Below, piece after piece: positions 6,452 to 12,440 of a stretch of 12,500 bases of DNA. The notes beneath the pieces were generated by a model that saw nothing but the letters and a program-made list of their open reading frames with translations, was not told the origin of the DNA and searched no databases. Origin of the DNA: Bacteroidales bacterium (GTDB lineage Bacteria > Bacteroidota > Bacteroidia > Bacteroidales > Bacteroidaceae). Numbering within the stretch: the first letter of the stretch is position 1; each line of letters begins with the position of its first letter. Made by a program: the position numbers and the translations under genes. The DNA is taken from the NCBI GenBank assembly GCA_004552155.1, contig SFPF01000065.1:1-12500 (forward strand), written 5' to 3'.

Positions 6452-7882
6452 TTATATTCCCGTCCCTAAAAGGCACGGTTCGTCCTCGCCAGCCGCTTGT
6501 GCCATTGCCGTGAGGCGCACGGGGGTGATGCTGTTGTCGGCCACGGCGAGCCCGGGAGCTTGCTCCACGCGGATATAATTGTCCGTGAAGCCGCGCAGCA
6601 GGCCTTCGCCCTTGCCGTGTTCCCACAGCACGGGGCGCACCGCGCCGATATATCTTTCATAAAATTCTTCGTGCTTGCGGCGCGAGAGTTCCAAGAGCCG
6701 CTGGCTGCGCTCGTGCTTTTCGGCAGGCGGCACCGCGTACGGAATATTCAGCGCCTTCGTGCCGGGGCGCTCGCTGTAGCTGAACACGTGGAGTTGCGAG
6801 ATGCCGAGACTTTCGATAAAGCGGTAACTATCTTCAAAAAACGCCTCCGTTTCGCCGCGCGTGCCTACAATCACGTCCACGCCGATAAACGCATCGGGCA
6901 TCAACTCGCGTATGCGCTCCACGCGGCGGGCAAAGAGAGCGGTGTCGTAATGGCGGTGCATCAGGCGCAGCACGTCGTCGCTGCCGCTCTGCAAAGGCAG
7001 GTGGAAGTGCGGCATGAAGGCGCGTGAGGAGGCGCAGAAGGATATGATGTCGTCGGAAAGCAAGTTCGGCTCGATTGAAGAAATGCGGTAACGCTCTATA
7101 CCCTCCACGCGGTCGAGCGCGCGGATAAGGTCGAGGAACGTTTCGCCCGTAGAGTGCCCGAAGTCGCCGATGTTCACGCCCGTAATCACAATTTCCTTGC
7201 CGCCGTGTGCCGCCGCGTCCTCCGCCTGCGCCACGAGCGAGGCGATAGAACCGTTGCGCGAGCGACCGCGTGCCATGGGAATGGTGCAATAGGTGCAGTA
7301 GTAGTTGCAACCGTCCTGCACTTTCAGGAAATAGCGCGTGCGGTCGCCGCAGGAACACGAGGGCACAAAGGTGCGAATGTCTTTGGTGGGCACGGCAATG
7401 GCTTCGTGGCACGCCTCGCCTTTCATCTCCGCCCGGCGGCTTGCCAGACGCTCTCTGAGCATCTGCGCCACCATGCCTTTCTGCTCCATGCCGAGCACGA
7501 GATCCACGCCGTCGAAACCGGCAATCTCTTGCGATTTCAACTGCGCGTAGCAACCCATCACCAGCACGAACGCGCCGGGGTGCTGCCGCGTGAGGCGGCG
7601 TATGGCTTGGCGGCATTTCTGGTCTGCCACGTCGGTCACGGAGCAAGTATTCACGATGCACACGTCCGCCGTCTCGCCTTTTTCGGCCGGCCGCGCCCCG
7701 CAGCGCATCAGTTCGTCGCGCAGCGAGGACGTTTCGGCGAAGTTGAGTTTGCAGCCCAAAGTCTGGAATGCCACTTTAAGGCCGCGCAACGTGTCCGCTC
7801 CTTTCTCCGCCGACTCATTATATATATATATATCGCGCGCGGGCGCGATGCCGTCTTGTATAGAGTTGCTAAGTTCTTCCAT
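6452..7882 (-). CDS. mtaB: tRNA (t6A37) methylthiotransferase MtaB
   Basis: Radical-SAM enzyme converting t6A at position 37 of ANN-decoding tRNAs to ms2t6A. Predicted 476 residues. The N-terminal UPF0004 domain carries the cluster-ligand motifs FQTLGCKLNFAET, VNTCSVT and MGCYAQ. The radical-SAM centre is CNYYCTYC (CxxxCxxC), followed by PMARGRSRNGS and EIVITGVNIGDFG. Later motifs are RISSIEPN, HFHLPLQSGSDDVLRLMHRH, IGVDVIVGTRGE and FSYSERPGTKA. A TRAM-like C-terminus reads PVLWEHGKGEGLLRGFTDNY. Lack of the MiaB-type extension and the QTLGCKLN motif favour MtaB over MiaB or RimO. The start at 7882 is preferred to the ATG at 7918, because the promoter -7 element lies between them. The N-terminal linker DIYIYNE is encoded by a (TA)7 run followed by (CG)3. 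The gene is divergent from the lipoprotein gene. No lesion is seen. Confidence 0.92.
   Translation of the reverse strand: MEELSNSIQDGIAPARDIYIYNESAEKGADTLRGLKVAFQTLGCKLNFAETSSLRDELMRCGARPAEKGETADVCIVNTCSVTDVADQKCRQAIRRLTRQHPGAFVLVMGCYAQLKSQEIAGFDGVDLVLGMEQKGMVAQMLRERLASRRAEMKGEACHEAIAVPTKDIRTFVPSCSCGDRTRYFLKVQDGCNYYCTYCTIPMARGRSRNGSIASLVAQAEDAAAHGGKEIVITGVNIGDFGHSTGETFLDLIRALDRVEGIERYRISSIEPNLLSDDIISFCASSRAFMPHFHLPLQSGSDDVLRLMHRHYDTALFARRVERIRELMPDAFIGVDVIVGTRGETEAFFEDSYRFIESLGISQLHVFSYSERPGTKALNIPYAVPPAEKHERSQRLLELSRRKHEEFYERYIGAVRPVLWEHGKGEGLLRGFTDNYIRVEQAPGLAVADNSITPVRLTAMAQAAGEDEPCLLGTGI
7819..7840. repeat. Dinucleotide run (TA)7T(CG)3 inside the mtaB 5' coding region
   Basis: Positions 7819-7833 are seven TA units plus T, followed directly by CGCGCGC. 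The run encodes the variable linker just before the conserved GLKVAFQTLGCK start. Gain or loss of one unit would shift the frame around codon 20. Confidence 0.85.
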
Positions 7883-7906
7883 TTTGAAAATACCGATTTC
7901 AAGGCA

Positions 7907-7914
7907 CAAAGTTA
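7907..7914 (-). promoter_or_regulatory. mtaB promoter -7 element
   Basis: On the minus strand TAACTTTG matches the Bacteroidales -7 consensus TAnnTTTG. No good TTTG is seen 19-21 bases upstream, only T-rich sequence. The predicted start near 7900 leaves a leader of about 18 nt to the ATG at 7882. Confidence 0.6.
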
Positions 7915-8103
7915 GCATAATTAACTAATATCCTCGGAAAACTTAGAGGCAAAAGCGGCATTTGCTGCGCAGATACTTCGCTTTTTTACGCCGCAACTGC
8001 GCGAAAAATACCCCAAATTTGATAACCGTACTTTCCAAACGGGCATCCTAAGTTAATTCTTTGTTAAAATCCGGGGCAAAATAGCATTTTCTTAGTAGAA
8101 ACA

Positions 8104-8135
8104 TTTGGAGGGCGTGAAATAACTCCATAACTTTG
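8104..8135 (+). promoter_or_regulatory. Lipoprotein gene promoter
   Basis: TTTG at 8104-8107 and TAACTTTG at 8128-8135 are spaced by 20 bases, a full match to the Bacteroidales consensus. Transcription would begin near 8142. The leader of about 46 nt is very AT-rich and ends in an A-rich ribosome-binding region without a Shine-Dalgarno sequence, typical of strongly expressed genes in this phylum. Confidence 0.85.
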
Positions 8136-8188
8136 CAGCGTTTTAATAAAGGCAATTGATTGTTTTACTTTAAAAAATTTCAAACAAA

Positions 8189-8377
8189 ATGAAAAAGTTA
8201 GTTTTCATGTTCGTAGCTTTCGCTGCAATTTCTTTCGCTTCTTGTGGTAACAAAACCGCTGCTACTGACGCTGCTGCTGATTCTGACAGCGTAGTAGTTG
8301 ACAGCCTCGCTGGCGACAGCCTCGTTGCTGACAGCGCAGCTGCTGACACCACGGTTGCTGACTCTGTAAACGCTTAA
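8189..8377 (+). CDS. Small acidic lipoprotein
   Basis: 62-residue protein with a clear type II signal peptide: MKK, a hydrophobic core, then ISFASC with the lipidated Cys at residue 19. The mature 44 residues are almost only A, D, S, T and V, with recurring DS steps (DSDSVVVDSLAGDSLVADSA). They have no fold that I can name and are probably unstructured. The residues after Cys are G-N-K, which is not the acidic surface-export signal of Bacteroidetes, so a periplasm-facing anchor is likelier (inference). Similar MKKLVFMFVAFAAISFASCG lipoproteins are widespread in Prevotella and Bacteroides; their function is unknown to me. The gene stands alone between a perfect promoter and a strong terminator. 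Its codons are strongly biased to GCT, GAC, GTT and AAC, which suggests high expression. Confidence 0.9.
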   Translation: MKKLVFMFVAFAAISFASCGNKTAATDAAADSDSVVVDSLAGDSLVADSAAADTTVADSVNA

Positions 8378-8422
8378 TCTTAGCGAATTGCAGTAGCTCT
8401 CTACGAACATAGAGAGAAACTT

Positions 8423-8456
8423 AACCTGAAAGGTCGTGTACCTTTCAGGTTTTTTT
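8423..8456 (+). terminator. Strong intrinsic terminator of the lipoprotein gene
   Basis: AACCTGAAAGGT (8423-8434) and ACCTTTCAGGTT (8440-8451) form a perfect 12-bp stem with a five-base loop, followed by T to 8456. It lies 46 bp after the stop codon. Confidence 0.92.
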
Positions 8457-8549
8457 GTGTTTATCTTGAAAATGGTAATAATTCCAACAGGAGATTTGTT
8501 TTGTCGGATGAGGCAAACAATCTCAAAGAGTTAGGCCTAAATAAAAGCC

Positions 8550-8591
8550 TCGCCGCTGCAAGCACCCACGGGGACGGGCTTGCAGCGGCGA
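8550..8591. terminator. Terminator of the TonB receptor gene (usable in both directions)
   Basis: TCGCCGCTGCAAGC (8550-8563) pairs perfectly with GCTTGCAGCGGCGA (8578-8591). The minus strand continues into GGCTTTTATTT and the plus strand into TTTTATTTTT. It sits 23 bp beyond the stop of the minus-strand receptor gene and also separates it from the convergent lipoprotein gene. Confidence 0.85.
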
Positions 8592-8613
8592 TTTTATTTT
8601 TGAAAATCCTAAT

Positions 8614-10691
8614 TTACCACTTAATCTTCGCGCCGGCCATTGCCATGAAGCCTGGCTGCGGCACGTTGCCAAGGTCGAAATATCTGTGGTTCGTGATGTT
8701 CGTCAAGTCGGCAAAGAGTTCGTAGCGCGGCTTCTGCCAAGTTACTTTACAGTCGAGCAAGGCGTGCGTGCCGTAAGGTTGCAGGCGGTCGGTGGCTTTC
8801 AGATTTTCGTAAATCTGATAAGCCCCCTCGCGGTGCCATACGCGCAGCGACCACTGTGCGCTTAGCGAGGCGAACAATTTGTGCGAGAGCGAGGCCGTGA
8901 ACTTGTCGCGCAAATACTCCATGGCATAGTTCGACTTAAAATAAGGTTCGGCATCGCGCCTATTCTGCCAAAGCCGAGCATACGACAGCGTGAGCCGGCG
9001 GAGCGGTTGCCGCGAGCCGAGCAGGGCGGAAAAGTTGATCGTTGCGTCGATGCCCGCTCCGTAATTGTCGAGCGAGAAGTTGCGCGAGCGGTACACGTCG
9101 GTAGGCGTGAGCATCACCCAGTCTATCATGTCTGTGCCCCGAGCGTATTGCCCTTTCACCTTGACGCTCAGCCAACTGTTGCCGAAGTCGGCGCCGATGC
9201 GATAAGCCGAGCATTCCTCCGGGCGCAGCCCGACGTTGCCCTCCTGCGTGGGACTTTTATACCACAGGTCGGTGAACGAAGGCAGGCGCAGCGAGCGGTT
9301 GAACGATGCGTAGAGCCGCCAACCTTTCGCGGGGCGATAGTTCACGTCCACGCCCGGATAGAAGCGGAAGCCCGTGGAGAGCGCAGAGTTGCGCTGTGCC
9401 ATTACGCCTGCCGACACAGTGAGGCCGCGCCACACTACGTTGTGCTCAAGATAGTAACTCACGTTGGTGCGCCCGTCGCGTTTCGTGTAGTGGCCGTCGG
9501 GCGTACCCGCGATGTGCGGCTGCTGGCTTTCGTCGAGCGCACGGCCGAGGTTGGTGCTGAAAATGTCCTCCTCGCGCACTTCCGCGCCGAGGGCGGTGCG
9601 CCCTAATTTCCACTTAGTCCAGGCATTGACCGAGGCCGTATAGACATCGCTGAGGTGGAAATTTTCACCCTTCGGCGTGTCGCGCACCAACTGATAATGG
9701 TCAGCATTGCGCAGCCACGACACCTGCCCGCTCAGTCTCACGCGCCCCGCCTTGCTCTCGGCGCGCGCCGAAAGGAAGTGGCGGCGCGTCTGTTCCCACT
9801 GGTCGGGATAGGCGGCGGAGTAGAACGTATTTGCGCCGTAGCCGATGAGCGTGAAGCCCGTCTGCACGTCAAGGCGCAGCCGCGCGTCGTCGTAGATACC
9901 CTGCCAATACGCCTTATATCCGTCGAAGTCGCCATTGTCCACCGCTCCGTCGCTGCGCCGATAGCCGGCAGAGAGCGAGGACACGAAGCGTCCGCCGCGC
10001 CCGCCCGTCAGTGCGAAGCGGCTGGCGGCTTCGGCCATGGCCGTGCCGTAACTGCCGCCCTGCGCCTCCGCTTCTCCTTGCCACGCCCTGCGCTTGCAGG
10101 AGTCGGCAAGTGCGGGGTGGGAGAGCAGAGAGGCGGTGCGCGTCACGATGTTGATGGCACCCGAAAACGCTTGGCTGCCGAACACGCGCGAGGCTGCGCC
10201 TTCGAGAATTTCGATGCGCTCGATGTCGGAAATGTTGATGGGGAAATCCGAGGCGTTGTGCCCCGTCTGGGGATTGTTGAGCGGAACGCCGTTGAGAAGG
10301 ATAGCGATTTGGTCGAACGTTCCGCCGTTGATACTAAGGTCTGTTTGCATGCCGAAGGCACCGCGCTGCCTGACGTCCACGCCCGTTGCGAGCTTGAGGA
10401 TGTCGCCAATGCAGGTGATGCCCGCCGCCGCAGCAAAGTCTTCGCGCGTCAGCGTACCGCCTCTGCCAGTTCGAGACCGTCCTGCCCTGCGGCAGCGCGC
10501 AGCGAGTCGCTGGGCGCGTCGATGCCCACCGTCGTTGCTCCGATGCAGGGAGCAGCCGTGGCGAGCGTGGCGGCGCTAAGCACACCGATGCGCACTTCTC
10601 GGCCCAAACAGGCAAAAAGCGACCAGCCCTTGCGCGAAAACTGCGTAAAGGTGAGACTGTTGCGCTCTTTTCTGATGGTTTTGAAATACAT
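8614..10691 (-). pseudogene. BtuB-like TonB-dependent outer membrane receptor, frameshifted at the TonB-box/plug junction
   Basis: Outer membrane receptor of the BtuB/cirA type, about 690 residues as present. The first frame starts at ATG 10691 (MYFKTIRKERNSLTFTQFSR), with a long basic leader, a hydrophobic export segment (GVLSAATLATAAP) and then LELAEAV near 10456. It stops at 10449. The second frame takes over at TLTREDFAAAAG (10455) and runs to 8614. It shows plug motifs GVDVRQRGAFGMQTDLSING, GVPLNNPQTGHNASDFPINI and RIEILEGAASRVFGSQAFSG, then barrel sequence to the closing GNVPQPGFMAMAGAKIKW with a terminal aromatic residue. Relatives carry about 17 residues (VTGSRAP-like to the start of LTR) between the two pieces, so roughly 50 bp seems to be lost out of frame. 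The GTG near 10380 is not a plausible start. Substrate (cobalamin or other chelate) is a family guess. Solitary gene behind a structured leader. Confidence 0.87.
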
Positions 10692-10784
10692 AAAGATAAA
10701 ATTAGAATAGATTAGTAAAGCCCTTTCCTATCCCCGTGTTGCGGCAGAGGCACATAGTTGCCCGCAGCCCTGTAAAGGAAAGGA
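10692..10784 (-). promoter_or_regulatory. Structured 5' leader of the TonB receptor gene, candidate cis-regulatory RNA
   Basis: The leader of about 90 nt can close a perfect outer stem, CCTTTCCT (minus strand 10783-10776) with AGGAAAGG (10729-10722). An inner hairpin TGCGGGCA...TGC...CCGCA spans 10766-10740. Unpaired conserved-looking stretches CTCTGCCGCAACACGGGGAT remain. Bacteroidales receptors of this type are often riboswitch-controlled. The CCGCAAC segment is reminiscent of cobalamin elements, but the RNA is far too short for a standard one and I cannot place it in a named class. Confidence 0.4.
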
Positions 10785-10788
10785 CGCG

Positions 10789-10819
10789 CAAAGTTACCGC
10801 ATTTTCCCGAACTTTCAAT
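10789..10819 (-). promoter_or_regulatory. Promoter of the TonB receptor gene
   Basis: On the minus strand ATTG (10819-10816, one base off TTTG) and TAACTTTG (10796-10789, full match) are 19 bases apart. The start near 10782 coincides with the beginning of the outer stem of the leader RNA. Confidence 0.7.
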
Positions 10820-10830
10820 CACACTCTTGC

Positions 10831-10846
10831 TACTATCTGCGCAGAG
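10831..10846 (+). repeat. 16-bp repeat TACTATCTGCGCAGAG, copy 1
   Basis: This copy is identical to 11237-11252. It contains the palindrome CTGCGCAG. It lies just upstream of the TonB receptor promoter, while the other copy abuts the iteron-like array. A shorter relative (CTGCGCAGATA) occurs near 7965 in the mtaB/lipoprotein promoter region. Confidence 0.65.
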
Positions 10847-11008
10847 GGGAAGGTTTGTCATATATGTGTAGAGTCAACAAGCAAGTGCAATATTAAGGAA
10901 AATGTTTGAAGAACTCTTTCACTGGAGTTGAAAGTTCACACGCGTTGCGGCTTTTTACGTTACCATCCCTGCCCGTCAGACCCCGAAGCCGCCTGCAAAA
11001 AAGCACTT

Positions 11009-11101
11009 CCTATACGCATTTTTTATCCCCGAGAAACCCGTCAACCCAGCACCAATCCGCTTAAACCACTGATATTCAGTCTTTAATTTGTGTATAGTTG
11101 G
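11009..11101 (-). repeat. Dispersed ~90-bp element, copy B (inverted to copy A)
   Basis: Read on the minus strand it begins CCAACTATACAC, contains GTGCTGGGTTGACGGGTTT (19 bases identical to copy A) followed by a TCGGGGA block, and ends TGCGTATAGGA. Its start coincides with a hairpin (11090-11101 with 11107-11118, one mismatch). Confidence 0.7.
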
Positions 11102-11227
11102 CCGCCCCAACCATACACAACCAGACACACTCCGCCACCTTAGAATGCCCAGTTCCCTGCCTACCTGCTCCACAGTTTAAGGCAGATGTTTTTTGCTAAG
11201 TCCTTAAATATTTTTCCTAATCCCCGT

Positions 11228-11252
11228 GATAGTTTTTACTATCTGCGCAGAG
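11228..11252. promoter_or_regulatory. GATAGT/ACTATC dyad with second copy of the 16-bp repeat
   Basis: GATAGT-TTTT-ACTATC at 11228-11243 is a perfect dyad, immediately continued by CTGCGCAGAG. The same ACTATC/GATAGT half-sites recur at 11344-11349 and 11377-11382 on the far side of the 21-bp array, so the motif brackets the array. Confidence 0.6.
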
Positions 11253-11259
11253 AAAGTTT

Positions 11260-11343
11260 GTTACAAAGTTTCTAATACATGTTACAAACCTTGTAACACA
11301 TGTTAGCAAGTTTGTAATACATGTTACAAAGTTTGTAACAAAA
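11260..11343. repeat. Four tandem 21-bp iteron-like repeats
   Basis: Units start at 11260, 11281, 11302 and 11323 with no gaps. Each is a 17-bp odd-centred dyad plus four bases (mostly ACAT or ACAT-like). Unit 4 is perfect: GTTACAAA-G-TTTGTAAC. Unit 2 has one arm mismatch; units 1 and 3 have two or three. Exactly two helical turns per unit places all sites on one DNA face, the hallmark of cooperative binding sites such as replication iterons or operator arrays. No initiator or regulator gene is visible nearby. Confidence 0.85.
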
Positions 11344-11403
11344 ACTATCTTATATGAGCCGAAAAATTATCTTGCGGATAGTAAAAATTATCTGCATTTT
11401 CTA
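11341..11403 (+). repeat. Three further 21-bp-phased A-tract/TATCT units
   Basis: Units begin at 11341 (AAAACTATCT), 11362 (AAAAATTATCT) and 11383 (AAAAATTATCT), again exactly 21 bases apart, with non-conserved remainders. The phase is shifted by three bases against the preceding array. Regular A tracts every two turns would add curvature beside the iteron-like units. Confidence 0.7.
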
Positions 11404-11442
11404 TGAATGTTTGTGCAAGGCGAGCGTGAAATTATGCGTTAA

Positions 11443-11588
11443 GTGCCTGGAAGGCACTACAGAGCGTAGCGATAGTAACCGGGTACGAAGTGCCCGGAAG
11501 AAACTGTTGCAGTAATTCTGCCTGGAAGGCAGTACGCCTGTGGCGATGCTTATAGTGCAAGTCCTATGGCGTAGTGCCTTCCAGGCAC
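11443..11588. repeat. Inverted-repeat-bounded cluster of short hairpins (REP-like)
   Basis: GTGCCTGGAAGGCACTAC (11443-11460) and its exact inverse GTAGTGCCTTCCAGGCAC (11571-11588) bound a 146-bp block. Each end is itself a hairpin (GTGCCT/AGGCAC). Inside are CCGGG/CCCGG (11479-11497) and TGCCT/AGGCA (11519-11531). This pattern recurs in Bacteroidales spacers from general experience; its role is unknown. Confidence 0.75.
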
Positions 11589-11658
11589 AAACGTTGCATG
11601 TGTATATGAACCAATGTCAGGACAAGACAAACCCGTCATTAGTGACGGGTTTGAGGTG

Positions 11659-11747
11659 CAAACTATACACTCGCAACCTGTTTGATTACAGGCGGTTATG
11701 CGAATTAGTGCTGGGTTGACGGGTTTTTCGGGGAAATAATTGCGTAA
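11659..11747 (+). repeat. Dispersed ~90-bp element, copy A
   Basis: It starts CAAACTATACACTCGCAACC, includes GTGCTGGGTTGACGGGTTT followed by a TCGGGGA block, and ends TTGCGTAAC. It is inverted relative to copy B about 560 bp to the left and is in the same orientation as copy C at 1071-1153. A perfect 10-bp hairpin (11629-11638 with 11643-11652) precedes it. Confidence 0.7.
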
Positions 11748-12054
11748 CGCGCGCGCGAGGGAACGTTCAGATGTTGGTGGAAGTCGTTGTAGATTTTTTT
11801 GCAAGTATTCAGTTTGTTCGTTGGCGGTATAGGCGAGGACGAGTATTTCTATTCCTTGACTTTTGGAGAGGATAGCACAATAGAGTGCTTGGCTGTTCCG
11901 AGGTTTGTTATGTATGCCATTATGTGCAATATTTCTTCAGGTATTTCTACGTCTTTGGTATCGTCATTTTCGGCTTGACCATCTTCCTGCTACTCGACAG
12001 TCACTATCATTAGGCAACGTAATCTGATGTTCCCAACATTGCTTGTGGGATTAA

Positions 12055-12267
12055 TTTCATGCATATATAGATTCGCTTTCTGATGAAGAGAAAGAACGAT
12101 ATAGCTCGGCGATAAAGATTGTTCTACATGAGATAGAGCTTCGTCAGCATTCGCTTTCGAACAGAAAATTCTTCCGAAACAGAGCTTTAATATGTTACAA
12201 ACAGGCTTATATCAAGGTTCACATGCCTAATGATTTTGAAAGGCTAAGAGTAGAGCTATGTAATTGA
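12055..12267 (+). pseudogene. Start-less reading frame of unknown function
   Basis: Between TAA at 12052 and TGA at 12265-12267 a 70-codon plus-strand frame reads like protein: it contains AYIDSLSDEEKERYSSAIKI, then VLHEIELRQHSLSNRKFF, and ends FERLRVELCN. It is charged, apparently helical, with no low complexity. Its only ATG is 20 codons from the end, and no promoter or ribosome-binding site precedes it. It may be the 3' remnant of a gene whose front was lost. I do not recognise the family. A hairpin and a weak terminator follow, consistent with transcription on the plus strand. Confidence 0.35.
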
Positions 12268-12281
12268 TATGTTTATTGTTT

Positions 12282-12363
12282 AGGTGGGTACCAATCATGG
12301 CTAACCGTGACCCCGATTCCGGGTACTGGTGGGAAACCAGATTGTTATTTCAACAATCTGGTT
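12282..12363 (+). other. Structured non-coding stretch with a perfect hairpin
   Basis: AACCAGATTGTT (12335-12346) and AACAATCTGGTT (12352-12363) form a perfect 12-bp stem with a five-base loop, not followed by T. The 50 bases before it contain GC-rich pieces able to pair (ACCC with GGGT around CCGATTCC; GTACC with GGTAC), standing out from AT-rich surroundings. It could be a small RNA, an attachment-like site or a remnant; nothing decides between these. Confidence 0.35.
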
Positions 12364-12402
12364 AAACAATAGGAACGAAACAATGCTTTAGTCTTATTAG
12401 AA

Positions 12403-12440
12403 AAGGGATAACAAACTGCTATCCCTTTATTCTATTTTTG
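12403..12440. terminator. Weak intrinsic terminator near the right edge
   Basis: AAGGGATA (12403-12410) pairs with TATCCCTT (12420-12427) over nine bases, followed on the plus strand by TATTCTATTTTT. On the minus strand it continues into TTTTCTAATAA, so it could also end a gene entering from the right. A minus-strand frame closing with TGA at 12470-12468 (ending HEKVFRI) is too short to call. Confidence 0.5.

Larger units (their letters stand above)
7883..8188. other. Divergent intergenic region between mtaB and the lipoprotein gene
   Basis: This 306-bp AT-rich region contains the mtaB promoter near its left end and the lipoprotein promoter near its right end. In the middle is a small dyad, GCAAA...TTTGC, near 7950-7965, next to CTGCGCAGATA. 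I see no gene and no further clear operator. Confidence 0.6.
10797..12054. other. Gene-poor, repeat-dense region
   Basis: No convincing gene is seen over about 1.25 kb. The open frames present are short, run across repeats and lack export or domain motifs. From left to right the region holds: a 16-bp repeat; copy B of the dispersed element; a long hairpin (11090-11101 with 11107-11118); a GATAGT/ACTATC dyad; the phased 21-bp arrays; a cluster of short hairpins; a 10-bp hairpin (11629-11638 with 11643-11652); and copy A. From about 11805 to 12054 I see only broken frames. Confidence 0.6.

Noticed and set aside
9655..10710. 351-codon plus-strand frame opposite the TonB receptor
   Set aside because: It is a shadow of the receptor gene, without domain or export features.
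10722..10783. Standard cobalamin or TPP riboswitch in the receptor leader
   Set aside because: The length (about 60 nt) and the order of conserved blocks do not fit either class; only a CCGCAAC fragment is reminiscent of cobalamin elements.
10976..11173. 65-codon minus-strand frame containing AGLTGFSG
   Set aside because: It is the translation of copy B of the dispersed element. Similar short predicted proteins in this group are artefacts of the repeat.
11260..11343. CRISPR array
   Set aside because: Units are contiguous, 21 bp and palindromic, with no unique spacers and no cas genes.
11550..11804. 84-codon minus-strand frame
   Set aside because: It runs through the dispersed element, a hairpin and the inverted-repeat block, so its sequence is explained by repeats.
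11876..12013. Plus-strand frame ending with a membrane-like stretch (YVFGIVIFGLTIFLLLDSHY)
   Set aside because: Only 46 codons between stops, no start codon in a sensible place, and T-rich DNA easily yields hydrophobic translations. I could not connect it to any gene.
12335..12363. Intrinsic terminator at the perfect 12-bp hairpin
   Set aside because: The stem is excellent, but it is followed by AAACAATAGG and not by a T tract in the plus direction.
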